Source: Halostella litorea
Lineage (GTDB): Archaea; Halobacteriota; Halobacteria; Halobacteriales; Natronoarchaeaceae
DNA: 64,000 nucleotides
NCBI RefSeq assembly: GCF_004785955.1
Contig: NZ_SJER01000009.1
Span: forward strand, 1 to 64,000
Direction of reading: 5' to 3'
The notes under the pieces are model-generated. The model ran no database searches and was not told the origin of the DNA. It saw only the letters and a list, made by a program, of their open reading frames with translations. Shown piece after piece: positions 8,540 through 16,600 of the stretch. The first letter of the stretch is position 1. Each line of letters begins with the position of its first letter. The translations under genes were made by a program, and so were the position numbers.

Positions 8540-9052
8540 TCAGGGCTCCTTGAGCAATGAGCGAGCTCGCTGCACGTAACTGTTCGCGCCCCAGCTACGG
8601 GCGTCACTGATCGCATCGAGGAGCAGCCGCGCATCGGCAGCTGATAGGTGTTCAGCTCGAACGAGAACCGAGAGCAGCGTCGGTGTCGTGACGAGCCGAG
8701 TATCAGCGAGTGAGGCGTGGATCAAGCCAAGTTGGTTGAACTCGTCACAGAGGAAGAGCGTAGCATTGAGATCGTTCGCGAGCGTGACCGCCGCGTTTTC
8801 ACCGTCATCGAGGGGGAACTCGGCATCGAGGTCGACCGACTGTGTCGTGAATGACTCTGTTTGGTCGAGGACGGCGGACGCGGCGTGTCCATGGACGTCA
8901 TCGTACGAGGCGATCTCTTGGAGTTCATCGATGACCGCTGTTGGGACGACGACCTCGTACCGGGAGAGACAGAGTGCGAGTGGATCGGGGTCGTCGTCAG
9001 TAACGATCCCGAGACTCACGAGGGCGGAGGCGTCTGCGATAAGCCGCGACAT
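8540..9052 (-). CDS. PIN-domain protein, VapC-like toxin
   Basis: The 170-residue PIN-fold ribonuclease-like protein shows the acidic residues expected for a metal site: Asp7 (IADASAL), Glu43 (VIDELQEI), Glu85 (DDGENAAV) and Asp103 (FLCDEFN). PIN toxins cleave tRNA, rRNA or mRNA. The start ATG at 9052 directly abuts the TAG of the RHH gene upstream, as in toxin-antitoxin operons. At 170 residues it is longer than a classical VapC of about 130; the extra part is a helical C-terminus. The pair probably stabilises the element after plasmid loss or acts during infection. Confidence 0.85.
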   Translation of the reverse strand: MSRLIADASALVSLGIVTDDDPDPLALCLSRYEVVVPTAVIDELQEIASYDDVHGHAASAVLDQTESFTTQSVDLDAEFPLDDGENAAVTLANDLNATLFLCDEFNQLGLIHASLADTRLVTTPTLLSVLVRAEHLSAADARLLLDAISDARSWGANSYVQRARSLLKEP

Positions 9053-9355
9053 CTAAGCGTCGGCGACCTCGTCGATGAAGTCCTCGTCCAACTGCTGTTT
9101 CAACACGCGGAGGTTTGCCGCCTCCTCGGCGCCGACGAGCGCTTTGAGTTGATCGAAGGTAATCTCATCGTCGTAATAGGCGGCAGCGATCTCTTGGGTG
9201 AGTGCGTCGTCGTGAGCGGCGTCTTGGAGGTACTCCCGAAGCGCGGTCACGAGGATATCTGTTCGGTCTTCCCCGAGGACTGCGGCCAGTGCGTCGGCCC
9301 GGTCGATGAGCCGATCGGGGGCCCGAAACTGCACGCGCTTCTTATCGGTGCTCAT
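9053..9355 (-). CDS. RHH antitoxin paired with the PIN toxin
   Basis: The product has 100 residues from the ATG at 9355; upstream in-frame codons have non-acidic composition and are ignored. The N-terminus (KKRVQFRAPDRLIDRADALAAV, then EDRTDILVTALREYL) is a ribbon-helix-helix DNA-binding domain. The rest is a helical toxin-wrapping tail (YYDDEITFDQLKALVG). It is immediately followed by the PIN gene with no intergenic base. Antitoxins of this type repress their own operon as a complex with the toxin. Confidence 0.85.
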   Translation of the reverse strand: MSTDKKRVQFRAPDRLIDRADALAAVLGEDRTDILVTALREYLQDAAHDDALTQEIAAAYYDDEITFDQLKALVGAEEAANLRVLKQQLDEDFIDEVADA

Positions 9356-9426
9356 GATGTGTACATTGTGAGCCAACGCACTTAGCCGTTTTCGTGTGTA
9401 CGATGTGAGCCTCACTCGGCTAAGCG

Positions 9427-9753
9427 TCACTCGGCCACGAGGTGCTCCGTGAGGTCGCGCGTCCAGTACGTCGCGAGCCCACCAGGGCTACAGCGAGCAC
9501 ACAGTTGGAGCGGCCCCTCGAGATGGCCGAGTTCGACGCGGAACCGGGTAAGTGCCGCGAGGGCGCCGACGACCAGTCCGCACCCGTCGCAGGCGTGGTG
9601 GTCGCGCTCGTCGGGATCCGACCGCGTCTGGGTGGCGCAGTCGACACAGATTGGGTGCGTCACCCGTTCGTCTTTCCCCCACGTATGCGCCTCGCCCATC
9701 GCTGTACCAGGCGGTGAATCGCAGAACCCACACCCAGAAAGCGTCTGTTGCAT
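9427..9753 (-). CDS. Small zinc-finger protein with four Cys pairs
   Basis: The 108-residue protein has CGFC, CVDC, CDGCG and CARC, which should hold two zinc ions in a treble-clef or ribbon fold. Function is unknown. Its ATG overlaps the upstream stop by one base (TGATG at 9755-9751), so it is co-translated with the 96-residue gene. It is probably one of the small regulators common on haloarchaeal plasmids. Confidence 0.6.
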   Translation of the reverse strand: MQQTLSGCGFCDSPPGTAMGEAHTWGKDERVTHPICVDCATQTRSDPDERDHHACDGCGLVVGALAALTRFRVELGHLEGPLQLCARCSPGGLATYWTRDLTEHLVAE

Positions 9754-10043
9754 CAGTTGTCCTCCGCGTCGGCGTCGGTGGCGGCCTGCCAGCCACGATG
9801 GAACACGGCGAGCTGGGTGATCGACTTGAAGGGCTTGCTACTGGGCTCGTGGACGAGAATGCGTTGGTCAGGGATCGGCGCCACCACATCGTCCTCGACG
9901 AGGTCGCCAACGAGACGGCGGGCAGTCGCCTCGTCGATGTCCGCCGTCGCGACTCGGGACGCATCCCGGTCCTGTGCAACGAGTTCGGTTTCGAGCCGGT
10001 CGTAGTCGCCTGTCGTGTCGTCGATGATATCAGGTCCAGTCAT
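9753..10043 (-). CDS. Small acidic protein of unknown function
   Basis: The 96-residue protein contains a segment DIDEATARRLVGDLVEDDVV that reads like a winged-helix half, followed by a beta hairpin (QRILVHEPSSKPF). It forms a two-gene unit with the downstream zinc-finger gene through a TGATG overlap. No named family is recognised. Composition is typical for haloarchaeal coding sequence. The approximately 180 bases upstream (10044-10225) hold no gene I can support. Confidence 0.5.
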   Translation of the reverse strand: MTGPDIIDDTTGDYDRLETELVAQDRDASRVATADIDEATARRLVGDLVEDDVVAPIPDQRILVHEPSSKPFKSITQLAVFHRGWQAATDADAEDN

Positions 10044-10225
10044 GGAAGCTCACGCTCTGGACGCGCTTCGAGCGCGCCTCACGCCTCCTGGCGCCGATAG
10101 ACACACCTGCGGTGCGGGCATGATGTCCTACGTCAGCTATCTGCCTCCAGCTAGCCGTTCCTGGTTGGAAGGGAGCATGACGCTACTCCAACACCTACTG
10201 TAAGCCACCCCTTGCTGTCGGTCTG

Positions 10226-10714
10226 TTAGAGTGCGATCACGAGCCCGGTCACGAGTGTCACGAGTCCGAGTGCCAGCCACGTCGTCCGCGCTGCAAGGCG
10301 CTGCCAAACCCGCCTCCCCAGCTGGCGGAGTTGATCACGGAGGGCTGCCCGCCGTTCTGTTTCGAGGACCGCGACTTCGTCGTAGTAATCGCGGCGCTCT
10401 GCGGGAAGCGTCCGGAGTGTCGTCTGGCACTCACTGCAGGTGTATTCGAACTCTGCACGGACGTGCTGGCGGCGGAATTCTTGCTCGCCGCTCTCGTCGT
10501 AGCCTGTGATCTCGTACACGAGGAGTTTCGAGACGAATCGACGGTTCCCGCACTCTGGACATTGGTTCATCCTGAGCGTTGGTGTTCCATCCTCGCTGCT
10601 CGTATCGTCTGGCCAGGATGTCTGTGACTCTGTGTCCTCGGTCTCTCGGGGTGGCCTCGTGTGGTTTTCTGACGGCGATGCACTCGCTGTCTCGGAGTTA
10701 CTGAACGTGGACAT
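10226..10714 (-). CDS. Zinc-ribbon protein with C-terminal membrane anchor
   Basis: The 162-residue protein has a disordered Ser/Thr/Glu-rich N-terminus (1-45), a zinc ribbon (CPECGNRRF, later CSECQTTL, about residues 52-100), a basic amphipathic helix, and a single C-terminal TM helix (about 142-161) ending in IAL. This tail-anchored topology puts the ribbon in the cytosol. Function is unknown. It stands alone between gaps of about 25 and 127 bases. Confidence 0.6.
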   Translation of the reverse strand: MSTFSNSETASASPSENHTRPPRETEDTESQTSWPDDTSSEDGTPTLRMNQCPECGNRRFVSKLLVYEITGYDESGEQEFRRQHVRAEFEYTCSECQTTLRTLPAERRDYYDEVAVLETERRAALRDQLRQLGRRVWQRLAARTTWLALGLVTLVTGLVIAL

Positions 10715-10841
10715 GGGTTCACCTGTGACTGCACTCAGCTGACTCCAGGCTGGACACCACGGCGACTCTCGTGGTGGTGCCCATCGTGCTGAGCGCCGTC
10801 ACCCTTGGTCGGCGCGATAAACGCCACTGCGGGGGAGTCGT

Positions 10842-11276
10842 CTAGTCGTCCCACAGTACTGCAATCCGGTCTTCGACCTCGTCGAGGACCAGTTGCAGGA
10901 CATCACGATGATCGGTCGGCCAAGAGTCATCGTCACCAGGCGTCGGGGCGGTGGGCGGGGGATGGAAGTGGTCGCGCGTATTGTGGGGGTTCGGATGCCG
11001 ATCCCATCGACATTCCCAGGTGTGCTCCGAATGGACCTCTCGATAGTGGATTGTGAAGTCGTCGTTCGTGTACCAGCGGACAGTCAGGGTTGCGTCGTCG
11101 ACGGGCGCTGGGTAGTATGACGATGCAAAGACGACCTGAAGCTCGAGATGGCCGCTTGCATCCGTGATGGCCGCGTGGGAGACTTGTCCGGTGGCTTGGA
11201 GCCGTGTCTGAAGGAACTCAAGGATGGGACGATCGATGGGGGCAGGGCTCCCGCCATCGCCTGTCGGTGGCACCAT
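10842..11276 (-). CDS. TumE-like (DUF6516) putative toxin
   Basis: The 144-residue protein has a beta-rich core: LELQVVFASSYYP, then TLTVRWYTNDDFTIHYRE, then the pattern WECRWDRHPNPHNTRDHFH. The run of Tyr/Trp, Arg-Trp-Asp and a cluster of His residues followed by Pro resembles the TumE (DUF6516) family, proposed as the toxin half of TumE/TumA pairs. The gene lies 8 bases after a wHTH gene on the same strand, as expected for such a pair. Family assignment is by eye and moderately secure; the toxic activity is inference. Confidence 0.55.
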   Translation of the reverse strand: MVPPTGDGGSPAPIDRPILEFLQTRLQATGQVSHAAITDASGHLELQVVFASSYYPAPVDDATLTVRWYTNDDFTIHYREVHSEHTWECRWDRHPNPHNTRDHFHPPPTAPTPGDDDSWPTDHRDVLQLVLDEVEDRIAVLWDD

Positions 11277-11284
11277 CGAGCCGG

Positions 11285-11818
11285 CTACCCGGATGCCTGT
11301 TCGCGCTCGCCATCCGTGCGTTGCTGGCGTGCGCGCTCGTAGCGGGCACGCTCCTCGCGGGCGGTCGCCCAGTCGGCGAGGTCGCTGTACACGTCGTCGA
11401 TGGTCCGTTCGTCGCTGGCTTCCGCGGCGGCGACGGCGTCGACGGCGGCCGGTGACGCGGCGTCGTACGCCTCCTCATACTCGGTGATGCGCGTCGTCAG
11501 CTCACGAACGCGGTCCTGGAGTTCCTCGACAGAATGGTCGGCTGCGAGCTGGTTGATGCGTCGCCACTCGAAGTACGCGTCATTACGCTCGTAGGTGGCT
11601 GGGTGGCCGTCGTGCCGGGTAACGATGCCGAGATCGTCGAACCAGCCCAGATACTTCCGGGCGGTCTTGGGGTCACAGTCGGCGCTGTCGGCGATCGCGC
11701 TCGCCGCCGTCGGCTCGCGGGTCTGCAGGATGGTGCCGTAGACGCGTTGTTCGACGTCGTCGCTGCTGAACGCGTCCTCAAAGGGAGGTGGCCCATCGGC
11801 GGCGTCTGTCTCGGACAT
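11285..11818 (-). CDS. Winged-helix protein (DUF7342-like), partner of TumE-like gene
   Basis: The 177-residue protein has a winged helix at about residues 22-85 (EQRVYGTILQTREPTAASAIADSADC, then a recognition helix PKTARKYLGWFDDLGIV). A long helical coil follows, ending in a charged tail. It resembles the haloarchaeal DUF7342 regulators. As first gene of a two-gene operon with the TumE-like gene it is a plausible antitoxin or repressor. A TTAACCAAC inverted repeat sits 105-145 bases upstream. Confidence 0.6.
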   Translation of the reverse strand: MSETDAADGPPPFEDAFSSDDVEQRVYGTILQTREPTAASAIADSADCDPKTARKYLGWFDDLGIVTRHDGHPATYERNDAYFEWRRINQLAADHSVEELQDRVRELTTRITEYEEAYDAASPAAVDAVAAAEASDERTIDDVYSDLADWATAREERARYERARQQRTDGEREQASG

Positions 11819-11922
11819 ACTCAGAATTGCAGGTCTAAGGATATAGTTCTTACTTCGAGGAATAGTTTCCCGAACAACAGTATCCTGCGATAGCCCCCAT
11901 TTTGCGGCGAGATTGAGCGTAG

Positions 11923-11963
11923 TTAACCAACAAACAGCGCAATATAGCGAGAACGTTGGTTAA
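11923..11963. repeat. TTAACCAAC inverted repeat, possible operator
   Basis: TTAACCAAC at 11923-11931 is inverted as GTTGGTTAA at 11955-11963 with a 23-base spacer. The same element recurs at 25818-25858. Here it lies between the wHTH gene (start 11818) and the end of the primase gene (12030), in a short AT-richer intergenic stretch. Confidence 0.6.
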
Positions 11964-12029
11964 TACTTCTATCTCGCGGAACCAGAACTCTCGAGGGAGG
12001 GCTTCTCGGATGAAGGTGATGCGGCGCTA

Positions 12030-13292
12030 CTACTCGGACTGGCCACCGAAGAATCGACTCAACATAGAGGGTGATTCTGAATCGTCATCGGTCTCTCTCG
12101 CAGTACCGGAGTCTTCCTCGTGAGACTGCGCAGTCTCCCGGTCACGGGTTGCGAGTTCGTCGGTGAGCCGCTCGACCTCTGCTTCGAGAGTCTCGATCCG
12201 CTCCGTCTTCTGTTCGAGTGTTGCTTCGAGCTCGTCGACGCGCTCGCTCAACAGTCGGTTTTTCTCCGTCAGGTACGCACGACTCCGGTCTGCCTCGTCA
12301 GGTGTCCCGCCAGCTGTGACCTCGTCAGGTGTGCCGTGGGGATCTGCGGCGTCGTCGCCGGCGTCCGGGTTGTAGAACTCCGATGTGGTCGCAATCGCTC
12401 GCTCGATGGTCTTCTCGCCGTAGGTCGACCCGTCAGCGTAGTGAACCTCGTCCCATTTCTCGCGGTGGAGTCCCGACTGGCGGAACAGGTGATCCATCTG
12501 CGTCTGGTCGCCGCCGGTCCAGAATGCAAGCAAACAGCACAGCGCCATGTCGGCCTCGGACTGACTGTCGTAGCCGACCGTATTCCCGTTCCAGAGCCGC
12601 TCGAACTTCTCGCCGTTCGATGCGTTTCGCGCTTTTTCGAGGAGGTCCTCGTCTTCGAGGTCGACGTCGACGTCGGCTGCGTCGGTCGTCGGTGACCGGG
12701 CGTCAGTGCCATCACGCTGTTCGGACTCGGAGGCTGTGTCACGCTCTGTGTCCTGGACGTACTCGCGGTGAATCGCTGTGAGCGCGTCCTGCCGGCGTGC
12801 AACGCGTGTTGGTGTCCACTCGACGTGGTCGCCAGTGACGGTGAAAAAGCGTGCCGTGTCGTACAATTCGATGCTCCCGCGCCGGTTCCGCCCCTCGGGG
12901 AGTGCGCCAGTGATCAGGACGTGATAGCCGGTACCGGACGGTGACACCTCGGTGTAGGAGTCGAGTCGCTCAATGATGTCCAGCGCCGCGTCGTCGACGT
13001 CGTCTGTCTCGGGATCGCGGCAGTCGTCCAGATCGATGCCGACGATGGAGTCGTCGTCAGTAAACACGAACCCAATACCATCGGCGTGCTCTGTCTCGCT
13101 GTAGTCGAGTGCTGTCTCGAAACTCGCCCAGGTCTCCGACTCTGTTGCTGACGCGAACCCCCCAGCCCCTGGCGTCACCGGAATCTTCGTCGGTTTGCCG
13201 TCTCGCTCCTCCTCGCGCCAGCACACCCACTGGTCGCGTTCGCGTAACGTCTCCGGAATCGCCTCCGGCTCGTTGACGATGGGGTCACTCAT
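12030..13292 (-). CDS. NrS-1-type primase-polymerase
   Basis: The 420-residue protein has an N-terminal primase-polymerase domain (about residues 15-165). It shows DQWVCWREE near the start, KIPVTPGAGGFASATE, the acidic metal site GIDLDDC near residue 90, SPSGTGYHVL, and RFFTVTGDHV. These are features of the AEP primase-polymerase fold of the phage NrS-1 polymerase group. A helical domain (about 200-300) with AFWTGGDQTQMDHLFRQSGL follows, as in that group, then a leucine/Glu-rich coiled coil (about 330-390). It probably primes and extends plasmid DNA. Start is the ATG at 13292; the longer frame uses only a GTG six bases upstream. Iteron-like repeats lie just upstream. Confidence 0.8.
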   Translation of the reverse strand: MSDPIVNEPEAIPETLRERDQWVCWREEERDGKPTKIPVTPGAGGFASATESETWASFETALDYSETEHADGIGFVFTDDDSIVGIDLDDCRDPETDDVDDAALDIIERLDSYTEVSPSGTGYHVLITGALPEGRNRRGSIELYDTARFFTVTGDHVEWTPTRVARRQDALTAIHREYVQDTERDTASESEQRDGTDARSPTTDAADVDVDLEDEDLLEKARNASNGEKFERLWNGNTVGYDSQSEADMALCCLLAFWTGGDQTQMDHLFRQSGLHREKWDEVHYADGSTYGEKTIERAIATTSEFYNPDAGDDAADPHGTPDEVTAGGTPDEADRSRAYLTEKNRLLSERVDELEATLEQKTERIETLEAEVERLTDELATRDRETAQSHEEDSGTARETDDDSESPSMLSRFFGGQSE

Positions 13293-13415
13293 CCTCACGT
13301 AGCACCTCGCATGGCTCTCACTGGCTCTGAGCCAGCACAGAACTCACTCTGCTGTACGTCGCGATCCAATCCCTTGGTCCCAACGGGGACCCCCCGTTCT
13401 ATCCTAGTTGGTTGT

Positions 13416-13593
13416 TGGGTGGAACACCCGCTATAGCAGGTTAAAAATCGCTGGACGTGAGCGTGTTCCACCCATTTCGGCCGTTTCGTAGCTGTTCCAC
13501 CCATTGAAGATTTGGGTGGAACATGCCGCAGCCGGGTGATTTCCGACCTTCGAGTTTGATTGGATGAGGTCATGATTCAGCTTGGGTGGAACA
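13416..13593. repeat. Five 11-bp iteron-like repeats TGGGTGGAACA
   Basis: Exact copies lie at 13416-13426, 13513-13523 and 13583-13593 on the plus strand and at 13464-13474 and 13493-13503 on the minus strand. They fill the 351-base gap between the HerA-like gene and the primase-polymerase gene, which otherwise has no gene I can support. Cis position next to a primase-polymerase fits a replication origin or an autoregulatory operator. Confidence 0.8.
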
Positions 13594-13643
13594 GGTCTCA
13601 AGAAGTCCCGATGATATCGGGAATTGGACCGTGTACGTCCATT

Positions 13644-16600
13644 TCATGGCTGAAAGTCCTCTTCAGACCGGATGCGGACACCAGTGTAATGCGGGACGGG
13701 TTCCCCGCCGATTCGCTTCTTCGTGGAGTCCACCTTGATGTGGGTGTTGAGCTTCCGGGTGAACCAGCTCTTATTCAGCGGATCGTCGATGCCGTGTGCC
13801 TCTGCCCAGTCGTTGTAGAGACCGAATACATCGTCTTTCGGCACGGCTTCATCCGCGTCTTCGACGAGATATTCGTCGACAAACGCTTCGAACGACGGTG
13901 GCGATTGGTCTTCCTCGACTGTCTCATCGGCCTGGTCGGTCTGACTGGGTGGTTCGTCAGCGGCCGCTGATTCAGGCGATGCGGGACGGAATGCCCCGTC
14001 AGTGATTGCTGAGAGTGGCCGCTTCTCACCGTCTTCATACACGACCGATTCCGCCTCATCGTGAAGGATAACGATGCCGTACGTCGAACGTGTGTAGTCT
14101 GGTACGGGGAGTTCGGCTTCGGGGACAAATGGCTTCTTGATGCGCACCCAGTCGTCCTCAAACGCCGATTTCGTCTCGTAGACGTGTTGCTCACCGTGCT
14201 CGTATACCACGTACTCGTCGGCAGCGTGGTCGTAGCTGTAGATGGCTGGAACACGGTCCTTCGAGAGTTTTTCAAGCGACGGGAGGCGGATGTGTTCCGT
14301 CCCGCTGGCATCACGAAGGACGATCTCGTCGCTATCACGCTGCCAGATGTTCTGGGTCCCGTTCTCGTCGTCGGTCGCCGGTCGCACGGCCGTCACTCCA
14401 CCTTCTTCGGTCGCTCCACCGTTGAACGTGAGATTCGAGTCAGTCGTGTAGAACCGTGTCTCATCATTCTGGAGAGTACGGACGGGTGGTGTGAGAATGC
14501 CGTCGACACGCTCGGCCCACTCAGTTTCGTCGTTTCCTGGGCGAACGACAAACAGCGGGATATCCCCTGCTTCTTGGGCTTTCCGGAGATTCGTGAGCAC
14601 CTTTGCGGGATTCTCGGGTGTCGTCGTTTCGACTTCGATGGCGAATCGGTCTGCAACGTCGGGGTGGCTCGCCCTCGCGTCAGGTTTCTCGCCGCCATCC
14701 TGTGTGAGGATCGAGACGGTGAAGCCGAGTGCGGTGAGCTCCTCTTCGATCTGGCGGAGTGCTGTGTCGTGGACACTCCCACCAGCGGCCTGCACGCTAC
14801 CAGTATCGGGTGTCGAGACATCCTCTCCGGCGTCAGTGAGCCGGATGCGGAGCTCGTCGGCGTCGATATCGACGGTCGTATCGAGGTATCGTGATCGTTC
14901 TCGAATGTCCGCGAGGGCATCATACGATGGCGGCTCGGCGTCGACGTCGTCGAAGAGCCGTCTGAGTTCGTCGTCAACTGCTTCAACGGCCACCCAGCCG
15001 TTTTCCTCACGGCAGCCCTCTCGAAGCTGCAGACTCCGAACCACGTTCGCAATCGCGACGTCCAGGTCATCGCTCCCGATATCGAGCACCCCGTGTCCGT
15101 CGGTCGGTGTTCTCGTTGTTGAGGCGTCTGTTGCGGCCGGCACGCCGTGTTCGTCACTGATGTGCTCGTGCATCGAGGAGAGCGTCTCAGTGAACTCCTC
15201 CTCTTCACGCTCAGTGAGCGGGAATTCACTCTCGGGGTGGCCCGGTGGAATCGGGAGTGGTTCGAGACTGAACGGATATGGTCCTGTTTCACCGAACGTA
15301 GGGCTTGGCAGACTGGCGATCCACTCTCCGCGCGGCAACGAACGAATCCGATTAGCGAAATCTGTGGGGTCCATTTCTTCGTGGGCCATCGCTCGCGCCA
15401 GTTCCCGGTCGACGTTGATTTTCCCGATGAGTGAACTGCCGATGTTGTTCAGAGCGTTCAGGTAGATCTTCCGCCCACCTTCAGCCTCCATCTGTTCGGG
15501 GAACTGCATCGACAGGCCAACAGAGAGCCGGAATCCCCGGCCTTTCTCAAGGAGATCATTCATGATGTCGGAGACCACGACCGATGCTGCCTCGTCGACG
15601 AGCAAGTTCACGACGTAGTCGTCGGAGTGCTGGGAGAGGGCCTGTTTGCGGTCCTTGAGAGCTGCATCGAGATTGGTCAGGATCACACCGGTCATAATCC
15701 GGGCGGCGTCGTCGCGGAGGTCGCCGAGGTCGAAGAGAATGACCGTATCCTCGTCGAGGACATCTCGAAAGTCGAACTGGTTCTCGGTATTGTTGAAGAT
15801 CTGCCGCAGGTGCGTATCCTGTGAAATGTACGCAAGGCGGTTTCCGACACCGCCCATCACGTTCGCGAAGGTGTTCGAATCTAACTGGAGCTGCCGTCGA
15901 ATCGTCCGGGTGACTTCCTCGTCGCTCGACCGTGGAGCGTCGCCGATGTTCTCGTTCGGTGGCCCGGCTTCCCAGAGCTGGTCGACGACGTGTTCGAGCT
16001 GTCGGTGGGCGAAATAGTCCGTCGACGCTCGGTACAGCCCGTTCTCACGCCCGTATTCCTCGTCGAACAGTGCCTTGATGAGTGTCTTGATGAGAGTTGG
16101 GGCCACAGTCGCCCGCTCGTAGCGGTCGGTTCCCATCACGAGCTTCAAAATCTCTTCGTAGTGGTCGGCCTTCCGTTGGACGGCGTCTTCGCGGCGCCGT
16201 CCGCTCTCCATCGACGGTTCGAGATCGAAAAACGAGAACCCGGGGAGGACGTCCGGGATTGGGAAGTGGACGACGTTCTCTTCGAGGTCGGTCATTCCGA
16301 ACCGACGCGCGTGAGCCCGCATATAATTCTGGGCCATATCGTCGTTCTTCGGGATGATGAGGATCGTCGGCCCCTCGGTGTTGTCGTACAGCGACAGCAT
16401 ATCGTTGATGAGGGCTTTCGACTTCCCAGAACCGGTTGTTCCGAACCGGCCGAAATGAGTGGGCAGCAGTCCGGGTGGAATGTGTGTCGGCACGTCTTCG
16501 GCCTCGCCGGTGTCGTCGAGGGCATACCCGATTGCCATCCCGTCTCGGAACTCACTCATGAGGTCTTGGTGCGGACGGGGCAACGGATTCCGACTCTGCT

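Noticed and set aside
13295-13573. 92-residue minus-strand ORF ahead of the primase-polymerase gene
   Set aside because: It is basic, overlaps the iteron-like repeats and has no haloarchaeal composition.
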